Assembly: GCF_001427985.1 (NCBI RefSeq)
Contig: NZ_LMSA01000002.1
Span: 1,045,546-1,108,555, forward strand
Length of the DNA: 63,010 bases
Direction: 5' to 3'
Origin: Knoellia sp. Soil729
GTDB lineage: Bacteria; Actinomycetota; Actinomycetes; Actinomycetales; Dermatophilaceae
The translations under genes were made by a program, and so were the position numbers. The first letter of the stretch is position 1; every line of letters starts with the position of its first letter. This document shows positions 8,017-16,562 of the stretch, piece by piece. The notes beneath the pieces were generated by a model. It was not told the DNA's origin, ran no database searches, and saw nothing but the letters and a program-made list of their open reading frames with translations.

Positions 8017-9135
8017 TCACACTCCCCACATGTCGGAGGCCTCGAGAGCACGCGCTCCGGCCTCGGTGTCGACGACGTCGCCGTCCACGATCGGTGCGAC
8101 GAGCCGGGCCAGCCCGTAGCCGTCGCTGGCGCGCACCACCGGCGCCGCGATGTCCTCGGTCGGTGCTGGTGCGAGGTCGTCGTTCGCCAGCGGGATGCCG
8201 TGCGAGAGGACCTGCTCACCAGCGGTCAGCTGGCGAATCGCGATGGCACGCACCGCGTCCGGGCGCCGGCTCGCGAACTCGGTGTACAGCTTGGGGTCGT
8301 TCTGCCCGTCGTCCCCGACCAGTAGCCACTTCACGTGCGGCAGCTCGCGGGCGAGGCGGGCAAGCGCCGAGCGCTTGTGGTCCTGGCCGGACCGGAACCA
8401 CCCGGTGTGCGTGGGGCCCCAGTCGGTGAGCAGCATCGGGCCGGGCGGGTAGCCGTTGCGGCGCAGGAACCGGGTGAGCGAGGGCGCGGTGTTCCAGGCG
8501 CCGGTCGACAGGTAGATGACGGGCATGCCGGGGTGGGAGTCGGTGAGCTGGCGATAGAAGGTGGCCATGCCCGGCACCGGGCTGCGGGTGCCCTCGGCCC
8601 TGACGAACGTGTTCCAGGCGGCGATGACCGGGCGCGGGAGCGACGTCGAGAGGACCGTGTCGTCGATGTCGCTGACGAGCCCGAACGTCTGGCGGGTGCC
8701 GATGATGAGCACCGACGCCGTGCTCGGACGCGCGTGGGGTGACGAGATCTCGATCTGGTGCCATCCCGGTCCCAGGCCGTGGCCGTGGATGGTGACGTCC
8801 ACGAGGCCGGAGCGGTCGGTGCGCCCGTCGATCTCGCGCTCACCGATGCGGATCACCACGGGCACGTCGATGGCCGGCGAGGTGACGAAGGCGCGCCAGC
8901 CGCGGGTCTCCTCCTCGGCCGACTTCAGCGACTGCACGCTGCCCGCCGCGTCGCCGGACGCCTGGCGCATGGGGTCGCGCGACATGAGCACCCGCGCGAG
9001 GACCCGCACGAAGCCGGAGCTGCCGTAGCCGGTGTGGGGCACGATCTTGGTCCCCCAGCCCCGCTCACGCAGCGTGTCGCTCTTGCGACGGTTCCACGCG
9101 TCCTCGAGGAGGGCAGCGAGATGGGGGCGGGCCAT
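8017..9135 (-). CDS. App1-like phosphatidate phosphatase domain protein (DUF2183)
   Basis: The 372-residue protein has the HAD-type catalytic motif SDIDDTVL near residue 150 in an App1 (DUF2183) domain, with motif II in VIYLSTGAWN and a later acidic motif in LLVGDDGQNDPKLY. In yeast App1 removes phosphate from phosphatidate; bacterial members are uncharacterised lipid phosphatase candidates. The N-terminal 130 residues form a beta-rich domain. It starts at ATG 9135 and is followed 4 bp later by the Fpg gene, so they are probably co-transcribed. A link between the two functions is not obvious. Confidence 0.82.
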   Translation of the reverse strand: MARPHLAALLEDAWNRRKSDTLRERGWGTKIVPHTGYGSSGFVRVLARVLMSRDPMRQASGDAAGSVQSLKSAEEETRGWRAFVTSPAIDVPVVIRIGEREIDGRTDRSGLVDVTIHGHGLGPGWHQIEISSPHARPSTASVLIIGTRQTFGLVSDIDDTVLSTSLPRPVIAAWNTFVRAEGTRSPVPGMATFYRQLTDSHPGMPVIYLSTGAWNTAPSLTRFLRRNGYPPGPMLLTDWGPTHTGWFRSGQDHKRSALARLARELPHVKWLLVGDDGQNDPKLYTEFASRRPDAVRAIAIRQLTAGEQVLSHGIPLANDDLAPAPTEDIAAPVVRASDGYGLARLVAPIVDGDVVDTEAGARALEASDMWGV

Positions 9136-9144
9136 GCAGCGACT

Positions 9145-9882
9145 CTAGTGCGCCCGGTCCTCGATGAAGAGTCCCGCCAGCACCTGCCCGGCGAGGTCAC
9201 GGACCTTGACGTTGCGTGCCTGCGACGTCTCCCGCATCCACTCGAAGGCTGCGTGCTCGTCGAGGCTGCGCGTCGCCATGAGCGCACCCTTGGCCTGCTC
9301 GATGACCGCCCGGCTGGCCATCGCCTGCTCGAGCTGGCCCGCCAGGCGCTGCGCGCCGTCGAGCCGGAGGACGGCCACGATCGCGTCAGCGGCGCGGCTG
9401 GCGGCGGTCCGCGCCAGGGAGGCCTCGAAGCTCTCGAACGCTTGCGCCCCACGGCCATAGAGGTTGAGTGCGCCCACGCGCTCGTCACCGCTCACGAGCG
9501 GCAGCGCCATGAGCGACTTCACCCCGTCGCGCCGCACCGCCTCCGCGAAGAGCGGCCACCGGACGTCAGCCTCATCCTCCGCCAGGCCGACGACGACCTC
9601 GATGCCCAGGCGCGCGGCGTCGAGGCAGGGGCCCTCGTCGAGCTGGTACTGGACCGCGTCGATCTCGAGCGTCGCCACGGTCGTGTAGGCCGCTGTGCTG
9701 GGACGACCGTCGACGAGCAGCGTGATGCCGACCTCGTCGCACCCGTCGACGTGCTCGCGCACCGCGTGGACGACCCTGGTGAGGTAGTCGTGCAGCTCCT
9801 CGACCGAGGCGAGGACCCCGGCGACCTCCCGGAGCAGCTGCTCGTGCGGCTGTGCGACCAGCGTGGTCTCGGTGTCGGTCAT
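9145..9882 (-). CDS. GAF and ANTAR domain protein (antitermination-type RNA-binding regulator)
   Basis: The 245-residue protein has a GAF sensor domain at about 20-160 (DEGPCLDAARLG is the conserved GAF segment) and an ANTAR RNA-binding three-helix domain at about 175-232 (RAVIEQAKGALMA, then AFEWMRETSQ). ANTAR proteins bind paired hexaloop hairpins and prevent termination. The GAF ligand and target RNA are unknown, and no ANTAR-type double hairpin was recognised nearby. The gene is 9 bp upstream of the App1 start and reads the same way. Confidence 0.88.
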   Translation of the reverse strand: MTDTETTLVAQPHEQLLREVAGVLASVEELHDYLTRVVHAVREHVDGCDEVGITLLVDGRPSTAAYTTVATLEIDAVQYQLDEGPCLDAARLGIEVVVGLAEDEADVRWPLFAEAVRRDGVKSLMALPLVSGDERVGALNLYGRGAQAFESFEASLARTAASRAADAIVAVLRLDGAQRLAGQLEQAMASRAVIEQAKGALMATRSLDEHAAFEWMRETSQARNVKVRDLAGQVLAGLFIEDRAH

Positions 9883-9940
9883 GCATTCTCCTTGTGGCTG
9901 TGCCTACGCCCAGTATCACCCCGCCGTGGCAGTGCCACCG

Positions 9941-10684
9941 CTACCCCGTCCCCGAGGCCTGGCGGGCAGGCAGGAGGCAGAGCTCGTTGCCGGAGGGGTC
10001 GGTGCAGACCCGCCACGGCAGGTCGCCCCAGTCATGCTGGTGCGCCGCGCCACCCAGCGCCACAAGTCTGGCGAAGACCGCGTCCGGGTCCTCCCCCTCC
10101 TCAAGTCGGAGGTCGAGGTGGACGCGGTTCTTGCGCGCCGGGTCCTTGGGTGCCCGTTCTGGGCACAGCTCGAGCAGCGGTCCCCGGCCGCTGGGGTGGC
10201 GCAGCGCACCCGGCATGGAGCTCGTGACCAGCACCCAGCCGGAGAGCTCCGACCAGAACGCGAGGTCGCGCTCGACGTCGGCGCTGTCGAGCGGCAGGGA
10301 CGAGAGCGGCCCGGACGCGGCGTACTCCGGCCGAGCCTCCATGACGCAGAACGGGTTGCCCTCGGGGTCGGCGAGCACGACCCACGGCACGTCGCGCTGG
10401 CCGATGTCGAGGTGCCGGGCACCCAGGGTGAGCGCCCGCTCGACGACCTCGGCTTGGTCGGCGGCCTCTCCGCCGGAGATCTCGAGGTGAAGCCGAGGCC
10501 GGGGCGCGGGCGCCTCCCGGACCCGCTCGAAGCACAGGTCGAGCGAGGGCCCGTCGGGCACGCTCAGCCGGGTCTCGTAGCTGCCCTCCTCGTCGGTGAG
10601 GGTCGTGGCCCCGAGGAGCTCCTCCCAGAAGCGGCCGAGCCGCCCGGGCTCCTGCGCGTCGACGACGACGTTCTCGAGATACAT
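9941..10684 (-). CDS. Tandem-domain VOC family protein
   Basis: The 247-residue protein has two glyoxalase-like (VOC) units, about 1-118 and 122-247. Each has a paired beta-alpha-beta-beta-beta pattern and a closing strand, DPEGNPFCVME in the first and DPSGNELCLLPA in the second. The two-domain form corresponds to the Glyoxalase_6-type proteins often misnamed bleomycin resistance proteins. Substrate unknown. It is divergent from the PhnB-like gene, with only 45 bp between starts. Confidence 0.8.
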   Translation of the reverse strand: MYLENVVVDAQEPGRLGRFWEELLGATTLTDEEGSYETRLSVPDGPSLDLCFERVREAPAPRPRLHLEISGGEAADQAEVVERALTLGARHLDIGQRDVPWVVLADPEGNPFCVMEARPEYAASGPLSSLPLDSADVERDLAFWSELSGWVLVTSSMPGALRHPSGRGPLLELCPERAPKDPARKNRVHLDLRLEEGEDPDAVFARLVALGGAAHQHDWGDLPWRVCTDPSGNELCLLPARQASGTG

Positions 10685-10729
10685 GCGTACTGCCTACCGG
10701 TTGTCGGTGCGCGGGTCTAGCGTCGGCAC

Positions 10730-11161
10730 ATGGCAACCACACTGAATCCCTACATCCAGTTCCCGGACAACGCCCGCGAGGCCATGGAGTTCTACAAGGA
10801 CGTCTTCGGTGGCGAGCTCACCGTGTCCACCTTCGGCGAGTTCCAGGGCGGTGACCCGGAGCACGCGGCGCCCGCCGACGGGGTCATGCACGCCCAGCTC
10901 GTCACTCCCGGCGGCCTCACCCTGATGGCGGCCGACACCCCGCCGGGCATGCAGGGCAGCACGGGCTCCTCCATCTCGATCAGCCTCTCGGGCGACGACG
11001 CCGACGAGCTGCGTGGCTACTGGGCCAAGCTCTCCGACGGCGGCCAGGTCCAGGTGCCGCTCGAGAAGCAGATGTGGGGCGACGAGTTCGGCATGTGCTC
11101 CGACCGGTTCGGCATCGACTGGATGATCAACATCGCCGGCGAGCAGCCCGCGGGCGAGTGA
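10730..11161 (+). CDS. PhnB-like VOC family protein
   Basis: The 143-residue protein matches the PhnB/DUF1428-like branch of the VOC superfamily: LNPYIQFPDNAREAMEFYKD at the start, GVMHAQLVTPGGLTLMAAD in the middle and MWGDEFGMCSDRFGIDWMIN at the end. These are small dimeric proteins of unknown substrate; despite the name there is no C-P lyase cluster here. ATG start at 10730 with little leader. It is probably co-transcribed with the downstream ligase gene, 53 bp away. Confidence 0.85.
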   Translation: MATTLNPYIQFPDNAREAMEFYKDVFGGELTVSTFGEFQGGDPEHAAPADGVMHAQLVTPGGLTLMAADTPPGMQGSTGSSISISLSGDDADELRGYWAKLSDGGQVQVPLEKQMWGDEFGMCSDRFGIDWMINIAGEQPAGE

Positions 11162-11214
11162 GCGGCGACCGACCCGTGGGTGCCGTGCCCGACGCCCAAC
11201 CACCACCCGCGCGT

Positions 11215-12771
11215 ATGCCGTTGGCCCGCCTTGTCGAGGCGGCCGACGCCCTCGTGGCGACCCGGTCGCGGACGGCCAAGACCGACGTCCTGGCCGGGGT
11301 GCTGGGCGACCTGTTCCCCGACGAGGCCGAGGCTGCCGTGGGGCTCCTGCTCGGCAGGCTGCGACAGGGGTCGATCGGCCTCGGTTACCGCACCGTGCTG
11401 TCGGCGCGTGAGGGTGCGCCCGCGGCGTCCGAGCCGACGCTCACCGTCGCCGACGTCGACGCCGTGCTCGACACCATCGCGGCCCTGGGTGGCTCCGGCT
11501 CTGCCGGTGCTCGCAACGCCGCCCTGACCGCGCTGTTCGAGCGGGCGACCGCCCCCGAGCAGGAGCACCTCGTGCGCGCCATGACCGGCGAGATGCGCAC
11601 CGGTGCCCTCGAGGGCGTGCTCACCGATGGCCTCGCCAAGGCCGTGGGGCTGCCGCTGGCCGAGGTGCGGCGAGCTGTCATGCTCAGCGGTTCGCTGCCC
11701 GGGACGGTGCGGCTGGCGCTCGAGCACCCCGAGGCCCTCACCGACGTGGGGCTGGCGGTGCTCACCCCCGTGCAGCCGATGCTGGCCTCCACCGCGACCG
11801 ACGTCGCCGCCGCGCTCGCGGTGACGGGCGAGGCGTCCGTGGAGCACAAGCTCGACGGCGCCCGGATCCAGGTGCATCGCAGCGGATCCGACGTGCGCGT
11901 GTTCACCCGCTCGCTCGCCGACATCACCGCACGCGTCCCGGAGATCGTCGAGGTCGCGCTGACGCTTCCGGCCGAGTCGATCATCCTCGACGGCGAGACG
12001 CTCATGCTCGACGACAGCGGCTCGCCGCGGCCGTTCCAGGACACCATGAGCCGCTTCGGTGCCGACGCCGCGCGTGAGCAGGTGCTGGCCCCACGGTTCT
12101 TCGACGTCCTGCACGTCGACGGCGAGGACCTCATCGACCGGCCGCTCTCGCAGCGGCTCGCGGCGCTCGAACGCATCGCGCCGGCATACCGGATCGCTGG
12201 TGAGGTGACCACGGACCCAGCCGTCGCCGAGCGCGTCGCCGACGAGGCACTCGCCGCCGGTCACGAGGGGGTCATGGTCAAGGGCATCGACACGGCCTAC
12301 GCCGCGGGGCGCCGGGGCAAGCATTGGGTCAAGGTCAAGCCGGTGCACACCTACGACCTCGTCGTGCTCGGCGTCGAGCGTGGGTCGGGCCGGCGCAAGG
12401 GCTGGCTTTCCAACCTGCACCTCGGCGCCCGCGACCCCGAGGGCGAGTTCGGGCCGGCGGGGGGCTTCGTCATGGTCGGCAAGACGTTCAAGGGGCTCAC
12501 CGACGAGCTGCTGCGCTGGCAGACCGAGACCTTTCCCCAGCATGCCGTCGACGACAACGGGTGGGTGCTCACGATGCGACCCGACGTCGTCGTCGAGGTG
12601 GCCATCGACGGGGTGCAGCGTTCGTCGCGCTACCCCGGCGGGGTCGCCCTGCGGTTCGCGCGGGTCAAGCGCTACCGCGTCGAGGACGCACCGGGTGGGG
12701 AGTCCGCCCTCCAGGCCAAGGCCCCCGCCGAGGCCGACACCATCCAGTCACTGCGCGCGCTGCTGCGCTGA
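11215..12771 (+). CDS. ATP-dependent DNA ligase
   Basis: The 518-residue ligase resembles mycobacterial LigB and archaeal ligases. An N-terminal DNA-binding domain covers about 1-200. The nucleotidyltransferase motif EHKLDGARIQVHR supplies the AMP-accepting lysine near residue 212, followed by motif III/IIIa (LDGETLM), motif IV (EGVMVKG) and motif V (WVKVKP). An OB-fold C-terminus ends at 12771. The ATG at 11215 begins the conserved MPLARLVEAADAL; GTG codons at 11176 and 11185 in the same frame are alternative starts. It is an accessory ligase, since the replicative bacterial enzyme is NAD-dependent. Confidence 0.9.
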   Translation: MPLARLVEAADALVATRSRTAKTDVLAGVLGDLFPDEAEAAVGLLLGRLRQGSIGLGYRTVLSAREGAPAASEPTLTVADVDAVLDTIAALGGSGSAGARNAALTALFERATAPEQEHLVRAMTGEMRTGALEGVLTDGLAKAVGLPLAEVRRAVMLSGSLPGTVRLALEHPEALTDVGLAVLTPVQPMLASTATDVAAALAVTGEASVEHKLDGARIQVHRSGSDVRVFTRSLADITARVPEIVEVALTLPAESIILDGETLMLDDSGSPRPFQDTMSRFGADAAREQVLAPRFFDVLHVDGEDLIDRPLSQRLAALERIAPAYRIAGEVTTDPAVAERVADEALAAGHEGVMVKGIDTAYAAGRRGKHWVKVKPVHTYDLVVLGVERGSGRRKGWLSNLHLGARDPEGEFGPAGGFVMVGKTFKGLTDELLRWQTETFPQHAVDDNGWVLTMRPDVVVEVAIDGVQRSSRYPGGVALRFARVKRYRVEDAPGGESALQAKAPAEADTIQSLRALLR

Positions 12772-12831
12772 CGTGCGCTCCGCGTCGGTGGACCACCCAT
12801 CCGCCGACGCGCTCAGCTGCGAAGAGGACGT

Positions 12832-13464
12832 GTGGCCACTGCTGAACCATCGTTGACGCGTCTCGACGCCCCGAACCTGCCCAACCCGATCATCCTCATG
12901 CTCCACGGCGGCAAGCCGAGCTCGCGCGACGAGGTCGGGGAGCGGAGTGCGTCGTGGCTACGGTCGTCCTGGATGGCGCGCGCGATCTCGGGGCGGGCCA
13001 ACGCCGCGGGTGCCAGCGTGTGGCTGCTGCGCTATCGCGAGCGCGGGTGGAACGGCGGGTCAGGGCCCGTCGCCGATGCACGCTGGGCCCTCGACTGCGT
13101 GCGGGCGACGCGTGGGGACGTGCCGGTCGTCCTGCTGGGCCACTCGATGGGCGGCCGGGTCGCCGTGCACGTCGCCGACGACCCGTCGGTGGTGGGAGTC
13201 GTCGCTCTCGCCCCGTGGTGGTCGAGCGCCGAGCCCGTGCGCACGCTCACCGGACGCTCGCTCGTCGCCGCGCACGGGCGACGGGACCGGCTGACCTCTT
13301 TTGCCCAGACCCAACGCTTTGTGGAGCGGGCACGGGCGGTCGCCACCGACGCGGAGCTCGTCGACATGGGGCCTCGCGGGCACTACCTCATCGCCGGGGC
13401 GAACGAGTGGAACGACGTGGCGCTCGAGTCCTCGCTGCGGATGCTCGACGCGGACCGCCCGTAG
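12832..13464 (+). CDS. Small alpha/beta-hydrolase
   Basis: The 210-residue alpha/beta-hydrolase has an oxyanion-loop HGG (LMLHGGKPSS), the nucleophile elbow GHSMGG near 104-109, a short lid, and a plausible Asp (AHGRRDRLTS) and His (GPRGHYLIAG) to complete the triad. It lacks a signal peptide, so it is cytoplasmic. The GTG start at 12832 follows AAGAGGAC. It lies 60 bp behind the DNA ligase on the same strand. Esterase or lipase-like activity is likely; substrate unknown. Confidence 0.8.
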   Translation: MATAEPSLTRLDAPNLPNPIILMLHGGKPSSRDEVGERSASWLRSSWMARAISGRANAAGASVWLLRYRERGWNGGSGPVADARWALDCVRATRGDVPVVLLGHSMGGRVAVHVADDPSVVGVVALAPWWSSAEPVRTLTGRSLVAAHGRRDRLTSFAQTQRFVERARAVATDAELVDMGPRGHYLIAGANEWNDVALESSLRMLDADRP

Positions 13465-13497
13465 CCACCCGGAGAGGGCCATCAGGGACGGGGCTGC

Positions 13498-14442
13498 TCA
13501 GGACACGAGGATCGACGCGGGGGTGGTCGTCGCGGCGGTGAGGACGTCGGCCTCAGGGAGACCGGCGACCTCCACGGCCCACCGGACGCAGTCGGCCAGC
13601 GTGGACGTCGACCCGGCGATCGAGCCGCGCCCGGAGCCACCGTCCGCGAGGCGCGCCACCCCACTGGCCACCTCCACCTCGAGCGTGCCGATCGTGTAGT
13701 CGCCGTCGCCCAGGCCGGTCGCCGCCATGGCGTCCGACACGAGAGCGATGTGCTCGGGACCGACGGTCTCGAAGACCATGCGCACGACCTCGGGCGCGAC
13801 GTGCACCCCGTCGGTGATGAGCTCGACGATGCAGTCGCCGCGCGCCCCGGCGGCGAGCGCGGCAGCGACGGGACCGCCGGCGCGGTGGTGGAAGGGCGGC
13901 ATACCGTTGAAGAGGTGAGTCACCAGCGGCGGGCGCCCGCAGGTGTCGGCGATCGAGGCGAGCATCGCCGTGACGACCCCGGCGGACGCGTCCGTGTGGC
14001 CCACGGCCGGCAGGATGCCGTGCCGTGCCAAGGCCTTGACGAGCCCCGCGGAGCCGACGCGCTCGGGCGCAAAGGTCCACTGCACCAACGCGTCCCGCAC
14101 GCCTGCCTCGGCGCAGGTCGACACGAGCGACTCGACGAGGGCCAGGTCGGGGTCGGTGAGCACCGACGGGTCGTGCGCCCCCCGGCGCTCCTCGGACAGG
14201 AACGGTCCCTCGAGGTGGATCCCGGCGAGTTCCCCCGACGCCACGAGCGGCGCCAGGGTCGCGACCTGGGCGATGAGGGTGTCGGGGCGACCGGAGACGA
14301 GCGAGCCGACGAGCGTCGTGACGCCGGCCGCGTGGTGGTGCTCGGCGGCCTCCGCCGACCCCTGGGTGTCCTGGCCGAACTCGTGCCCGAGAGCTCCGTG
14401 GCAGTGCAGGTCGACGAGGTCGGTGGCGTTCGGGAAGCTCAC
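13498..14442 (-). CDS. N-acetyl(hexosamine)-6-phosphate deacetylase, barrel-only form (NagA/AgaA type)
   Basis: The 314-residue protein has the full set of amidohydrolase barrel motifs of NagA: DLHCHGALG, HLEGPFLS, VGHTDASA, THLFNGMPPFHHR, ITDGVHVAPE and LVSDAMAATG. It should deacetylate GlcNAc-6-P or GalNAc-6-P. It is about 70 residues shorter than E. coli NagA. It begins at the first metal motif, with an in-frame TAG four codons before the GTG start, and it ends just after the TTTPASIL helix. Both halves of the small beta-sandwich domain are therefore missing. It closes the leftward transport operon. With the SIS isomerase, aldolase, PfkB and ROK genes nearby, a GalNAc pathway is the better fit. 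Confidence 0.85.
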   Translation of the reverse strand: MSFPNATDLVDLHCHGALGHEFGQDTQGSAEAAEHHHAAGVTTLVGSLVSGRPDTLIAQVATLAPLVASGELAGIHLEGPFLSEERRGAHDPSVLTDPDLALVESLVSTCAEAGVRDALVQWTFAPERVGSAGLVKALARHGILPAVGHTDASAGVVTAMLASIADTCGRPPLVTHLFNGMPPFHHRAGGPVAAALAAGARGDCIVELITDGVHVAPEVVRMVFETVGPEHIALVSDAMAATGLGDGDYTIGTLEVEVASGVARLADGGSGRGSIAGSTSTLADCVRWAVEVAGLPEADVLTAATTTPASILVS

Positions 14443-14463
14443 CTCAACACCCTATTCCCCCCT

Positions 14464-14513
14464 GCCTTGTGTGCCTGAGCGCGAGCCAGGACTCGCGCTC
14501 AGGCACACAAGGC
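14464..14513. terminator. Perfect 22-bp-arm hairpin between permease and deacetylase genes
   Basis: Arms at 14464-14485 and 14492-14513 are exact complements around the 6-nt loop CCAGGA. It begins 3 nt after the permease stop (14517) on the leftward transcript and 21 nt before the deacetylase GTG. No U-tract follows. It could be a terminator, an RNA stabiliser that lowers deacetylase expression relative to the transporter, or an attenuator. Confidence 0.7.
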
Positions 14514-14516
14514 GGG

Positions 14517-15413
14517 TCATTTGAGGGTTCCCTGGGACAGGGACCCCTGGAGCTGGCGCTGCGAGAAGATGTAGACCGCGAGGACGGGGACGATCGTGAT
14601 GACGACCGCAGCGAAGAGCTGGCCGAAGTCCACGGCATACCCGGCCTGTGAGGCGAAGCGCGCCATGCCCTGCGACAGGACGTAGTTGTCCTCGGTGGTG
14701 TTGAGGGCCACGGGAAGGAGGAACTGGTTCCACATGCCGAGGAAGTTGAAGATCGAGATCGCGACGATGCCCGGGCGGGCCATCGGCAGCATCACCTGGA
14801 AGAACGTGCGCCACTCCCCTGCCCCGTCGAGCTCGGCCGCTTCGGCGATCTCGTGCGGCAGCCCCCGGAAGAACGGGAAGAGGAAGAACACGGTGAAGGG
14901 GAACGCGAACGCCACGTAGGTCGCAATGAGGCCCGGGAGGGTGTTGAGGAGTCCCGTGTTCTTGAGGACGAAGAACAGCGGCACGATCGCGAGGAAGACG
15001 GGGAAGGTCAGGCCCGCGAGGATCAGGTAGTAGACGAGTCCGCTGCCGGGGAACGGGTAGCGCGCCAGCGAGTAGGCCGCCATGGAGCCCAGGATCATCA
15101 CGAGGACGAGCGAGACGGTCACGACGATGACGGAGTTGAGCATGTAGCGGCCGATGTGGGAGTCGGTCCACGCCCCGATGTAGTTGTCGAAGCTCCAGCT
15201 CTGCGGCAGCGACAGCGGTGACTGGAAGATCTCGCCGGTCGTCTTCCACGAGGACAGGAAGACCCACAGCAGAGGCAGGACGACGATGATCGTCCAGATC
15301 GTGAGGACGACGTGGGACACCACGGTGACCTTGCGGTCGCCCTTGGCCTTGGGACTCGGGGCGTCACGGTCGGGGGTGCCCGTCGTGACGCCGGTGTCGA
15401 TGTCGGTCGCCAT
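14517..15413 (-). CDS. Carbohydrate ABC transporter permease (MalG family)
   Basis: The 298-residue inner-membrane permease has six hydrophobic segments and the EAA loop EAAELDGAGEWRTFFQVMLP that docks on the ATPase. It is the second permease of a CUT1-type sugar importer. Start ATG 15413 overlaps the previous stop by one nucleotide (TGATG). No ATPase gene is in the cluster, which is usual for actinobacterial CUT1 importers that share a common MsiK-type ATPase. Confidence 0.92.
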   Translation of the reverse strand: MATDIDTGVTTGTPDRDAPSPKAKGDRKVTVVSHVVLTIWTIIVVLPLLWVFLSSWKTTGEIFQSPLSLPQSWSFDNYIGAWTDSHIGRYMLNSVIVVTVSLVLVMILGSMAAYSLARYPFPGSGLVYYLILAGLTFPVFLAIVPLFFVLKNTGLLNTLPGLIATYVAFAFPFTVFFLFPFFRGLPHEIAEAAELDGAGEWRTFFQVMLPMARPGIVAISIFNFLGMWNQFLLPVALNTTEDNYVLSQGMARFASQAGYAVDFGQLFAAVVITIVPVLAVYIFSQRQLQGSLSQGTLK

Positions 15414-16411
15414 CAGCTGTCCTTCCCGCCGGTGAAGCGGTTCACGGCGAAGACGATCCCGGCGAAGGCGAGGGTCAGCAGCGCCAGGACGACGCCCATG
15501 GCGCTCGCGAGGCCGAACTGGCCCTTCTTGAACGCGGTGTTGAAGAGGTCCTGCGTGATCGTCAGCGTGGAGTTCTGCGGGCCGCCACTGGCGTTGAGGG
15601 CTGCCATGTAGACGAACGCGTCGAGGGCGAGGATCCCGAGGTAGACGTAGGCCGTCTGGATCGTGTCGCGCACCATCGGGATGGTGACCATCATCGTCAT
15701 CCGCAACCGTCCGGCGCCGTCGACGCGAGCCGCGTCGTAGAGCTCGGCGGGGATGCCCTTGATCGCCGCGATGAACAGGACCATGTAGAAGCCGACGAAG
15801 CCCCAGATGATGACGAACATCGTCGCGGGCATGGCCGTGGAGACCTCGCCGAGCCAGGCGAAGCTCTTGAACTGGTCCAGCCCGATGCCGGTGAGCAGGG
15901 CGTTGACCAGGCCGGCCGACGGGTCGAACATCTGAGCCCACACGAGGCCGATGACGATCGCCGGGATCGTGTAGGGGAAGAACGAGACGATGCGGTAGAC
16001 CGACGAACGCGCGAGACCGCGGACCGCACCGGTGCTCTCACCACCCACGGTCACCATGGTCGCCAGCGCCAGCGACAGCACGATGGTGACGATGGGCACC
16101 ACCAGGGCGAGCAGCAGGTTGTTGCGCAGCGCCTTGAGGAAGATGTCGTCGTGCAGCAGGGCGGTGTAGTTCTTCAGGCCGATGAAGTCGAACGTGTCGG
16201 TGAACCCGCTCCAGTTCGTCAGCGAGTAGATGAACGCCTGGACGAACGGCCAGAGCACGAACACCGAGTAGAAGGCGAACGGCAGACCGAGCGTGACGAG
16301 GAGGAACCCCCTGCGGGCCCACGTCATGCGCTGACGGGGCCGACGCCGGAAGCGGTTCGAGCCCTGGCCCGAGGGTGCGACGTCCGTGATGGGTGGCACG
16401 ACAACCGTCAT
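15413..16411 (-). CDS. Carbohydrate ABC transporter permease (MalF family)
   Basis: The 332-residue permease has an Arg-rich cytoplasmic N-terminus, about six transmembrane segments, and the EAA-like loop ELYDAARVDGAGRLRMTMMV. It pairs with the downstream MalG-type subunit (1-nt overlap) and with the lipoprotein receptor at 16563-17984. Starts at ATG 16411. Confidence 0.92.
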   Translation of the reverse strand: MTVVVPPITDVAPSGQGSNRFRRRPRQRMTWARRGFLLVTLGLPFAFYSVFVLWPFVQAFIYSLTNWSGFTDTFDFIGLKNYTALLHDDIFLKALRNNLLLALVVPIVTIVLSLALATMVTVGGESTGAVRGLARSSVYRIVSFFPYTIPAIVIGLVWAQMFDPSAGLVNALLTGIGLDQFKSFAWLGEVSTAMPATMFVIIWGFVGFYMVLFIAAIKGIPAELYDAARVDGAGRLRMTMMVTIPMVRDTIQTAYVYLGILALDAFVYMAALNASGGPQNSTLTITQDLFNTAFKKGQFGLASAMGVVLALLTLAFAGIVFAVNRFTGGKDS

Positions 16412-16445
16412 CGGGTGCCTTCCTGTCCGCCGGTGAGGGCGAAGG

Positions 16446-16490
16446 GTGAGGTGGCTGGTGGTGAGGTGACTGGTGGTGAGGTGACTGGGA
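16446..16490. repeat. Three 15-bp direct repeats in the ABC operon leader
   Basis: Three adjacent 15-bp copies, approximately GTGAGGTGACTGGTG, occupy 16446-16460, 16461-16475 and 16476-16490; the first copy has G for A at its ninth base and the third ends GGGA. They lie between the substrate-binding protein stop (16563) and the first permease start (16411). No hairpin is evident; it may be simple slippage. Confidence 0.75.
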
Positions 16491-16562
16491 CTGGGGCCAC
16501 CGAGGTGATGGTGCGGACATGACGGCGCCCGGCCCGGCAGAGCTGCCGGACCGGGCGCAGGG

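Noticed and set aside
10730-11161. PhnB-like gene as part of phosphonate metabolism
   Set aside because: No C-P lyase genes are near, and the name reflects fold similarity only.
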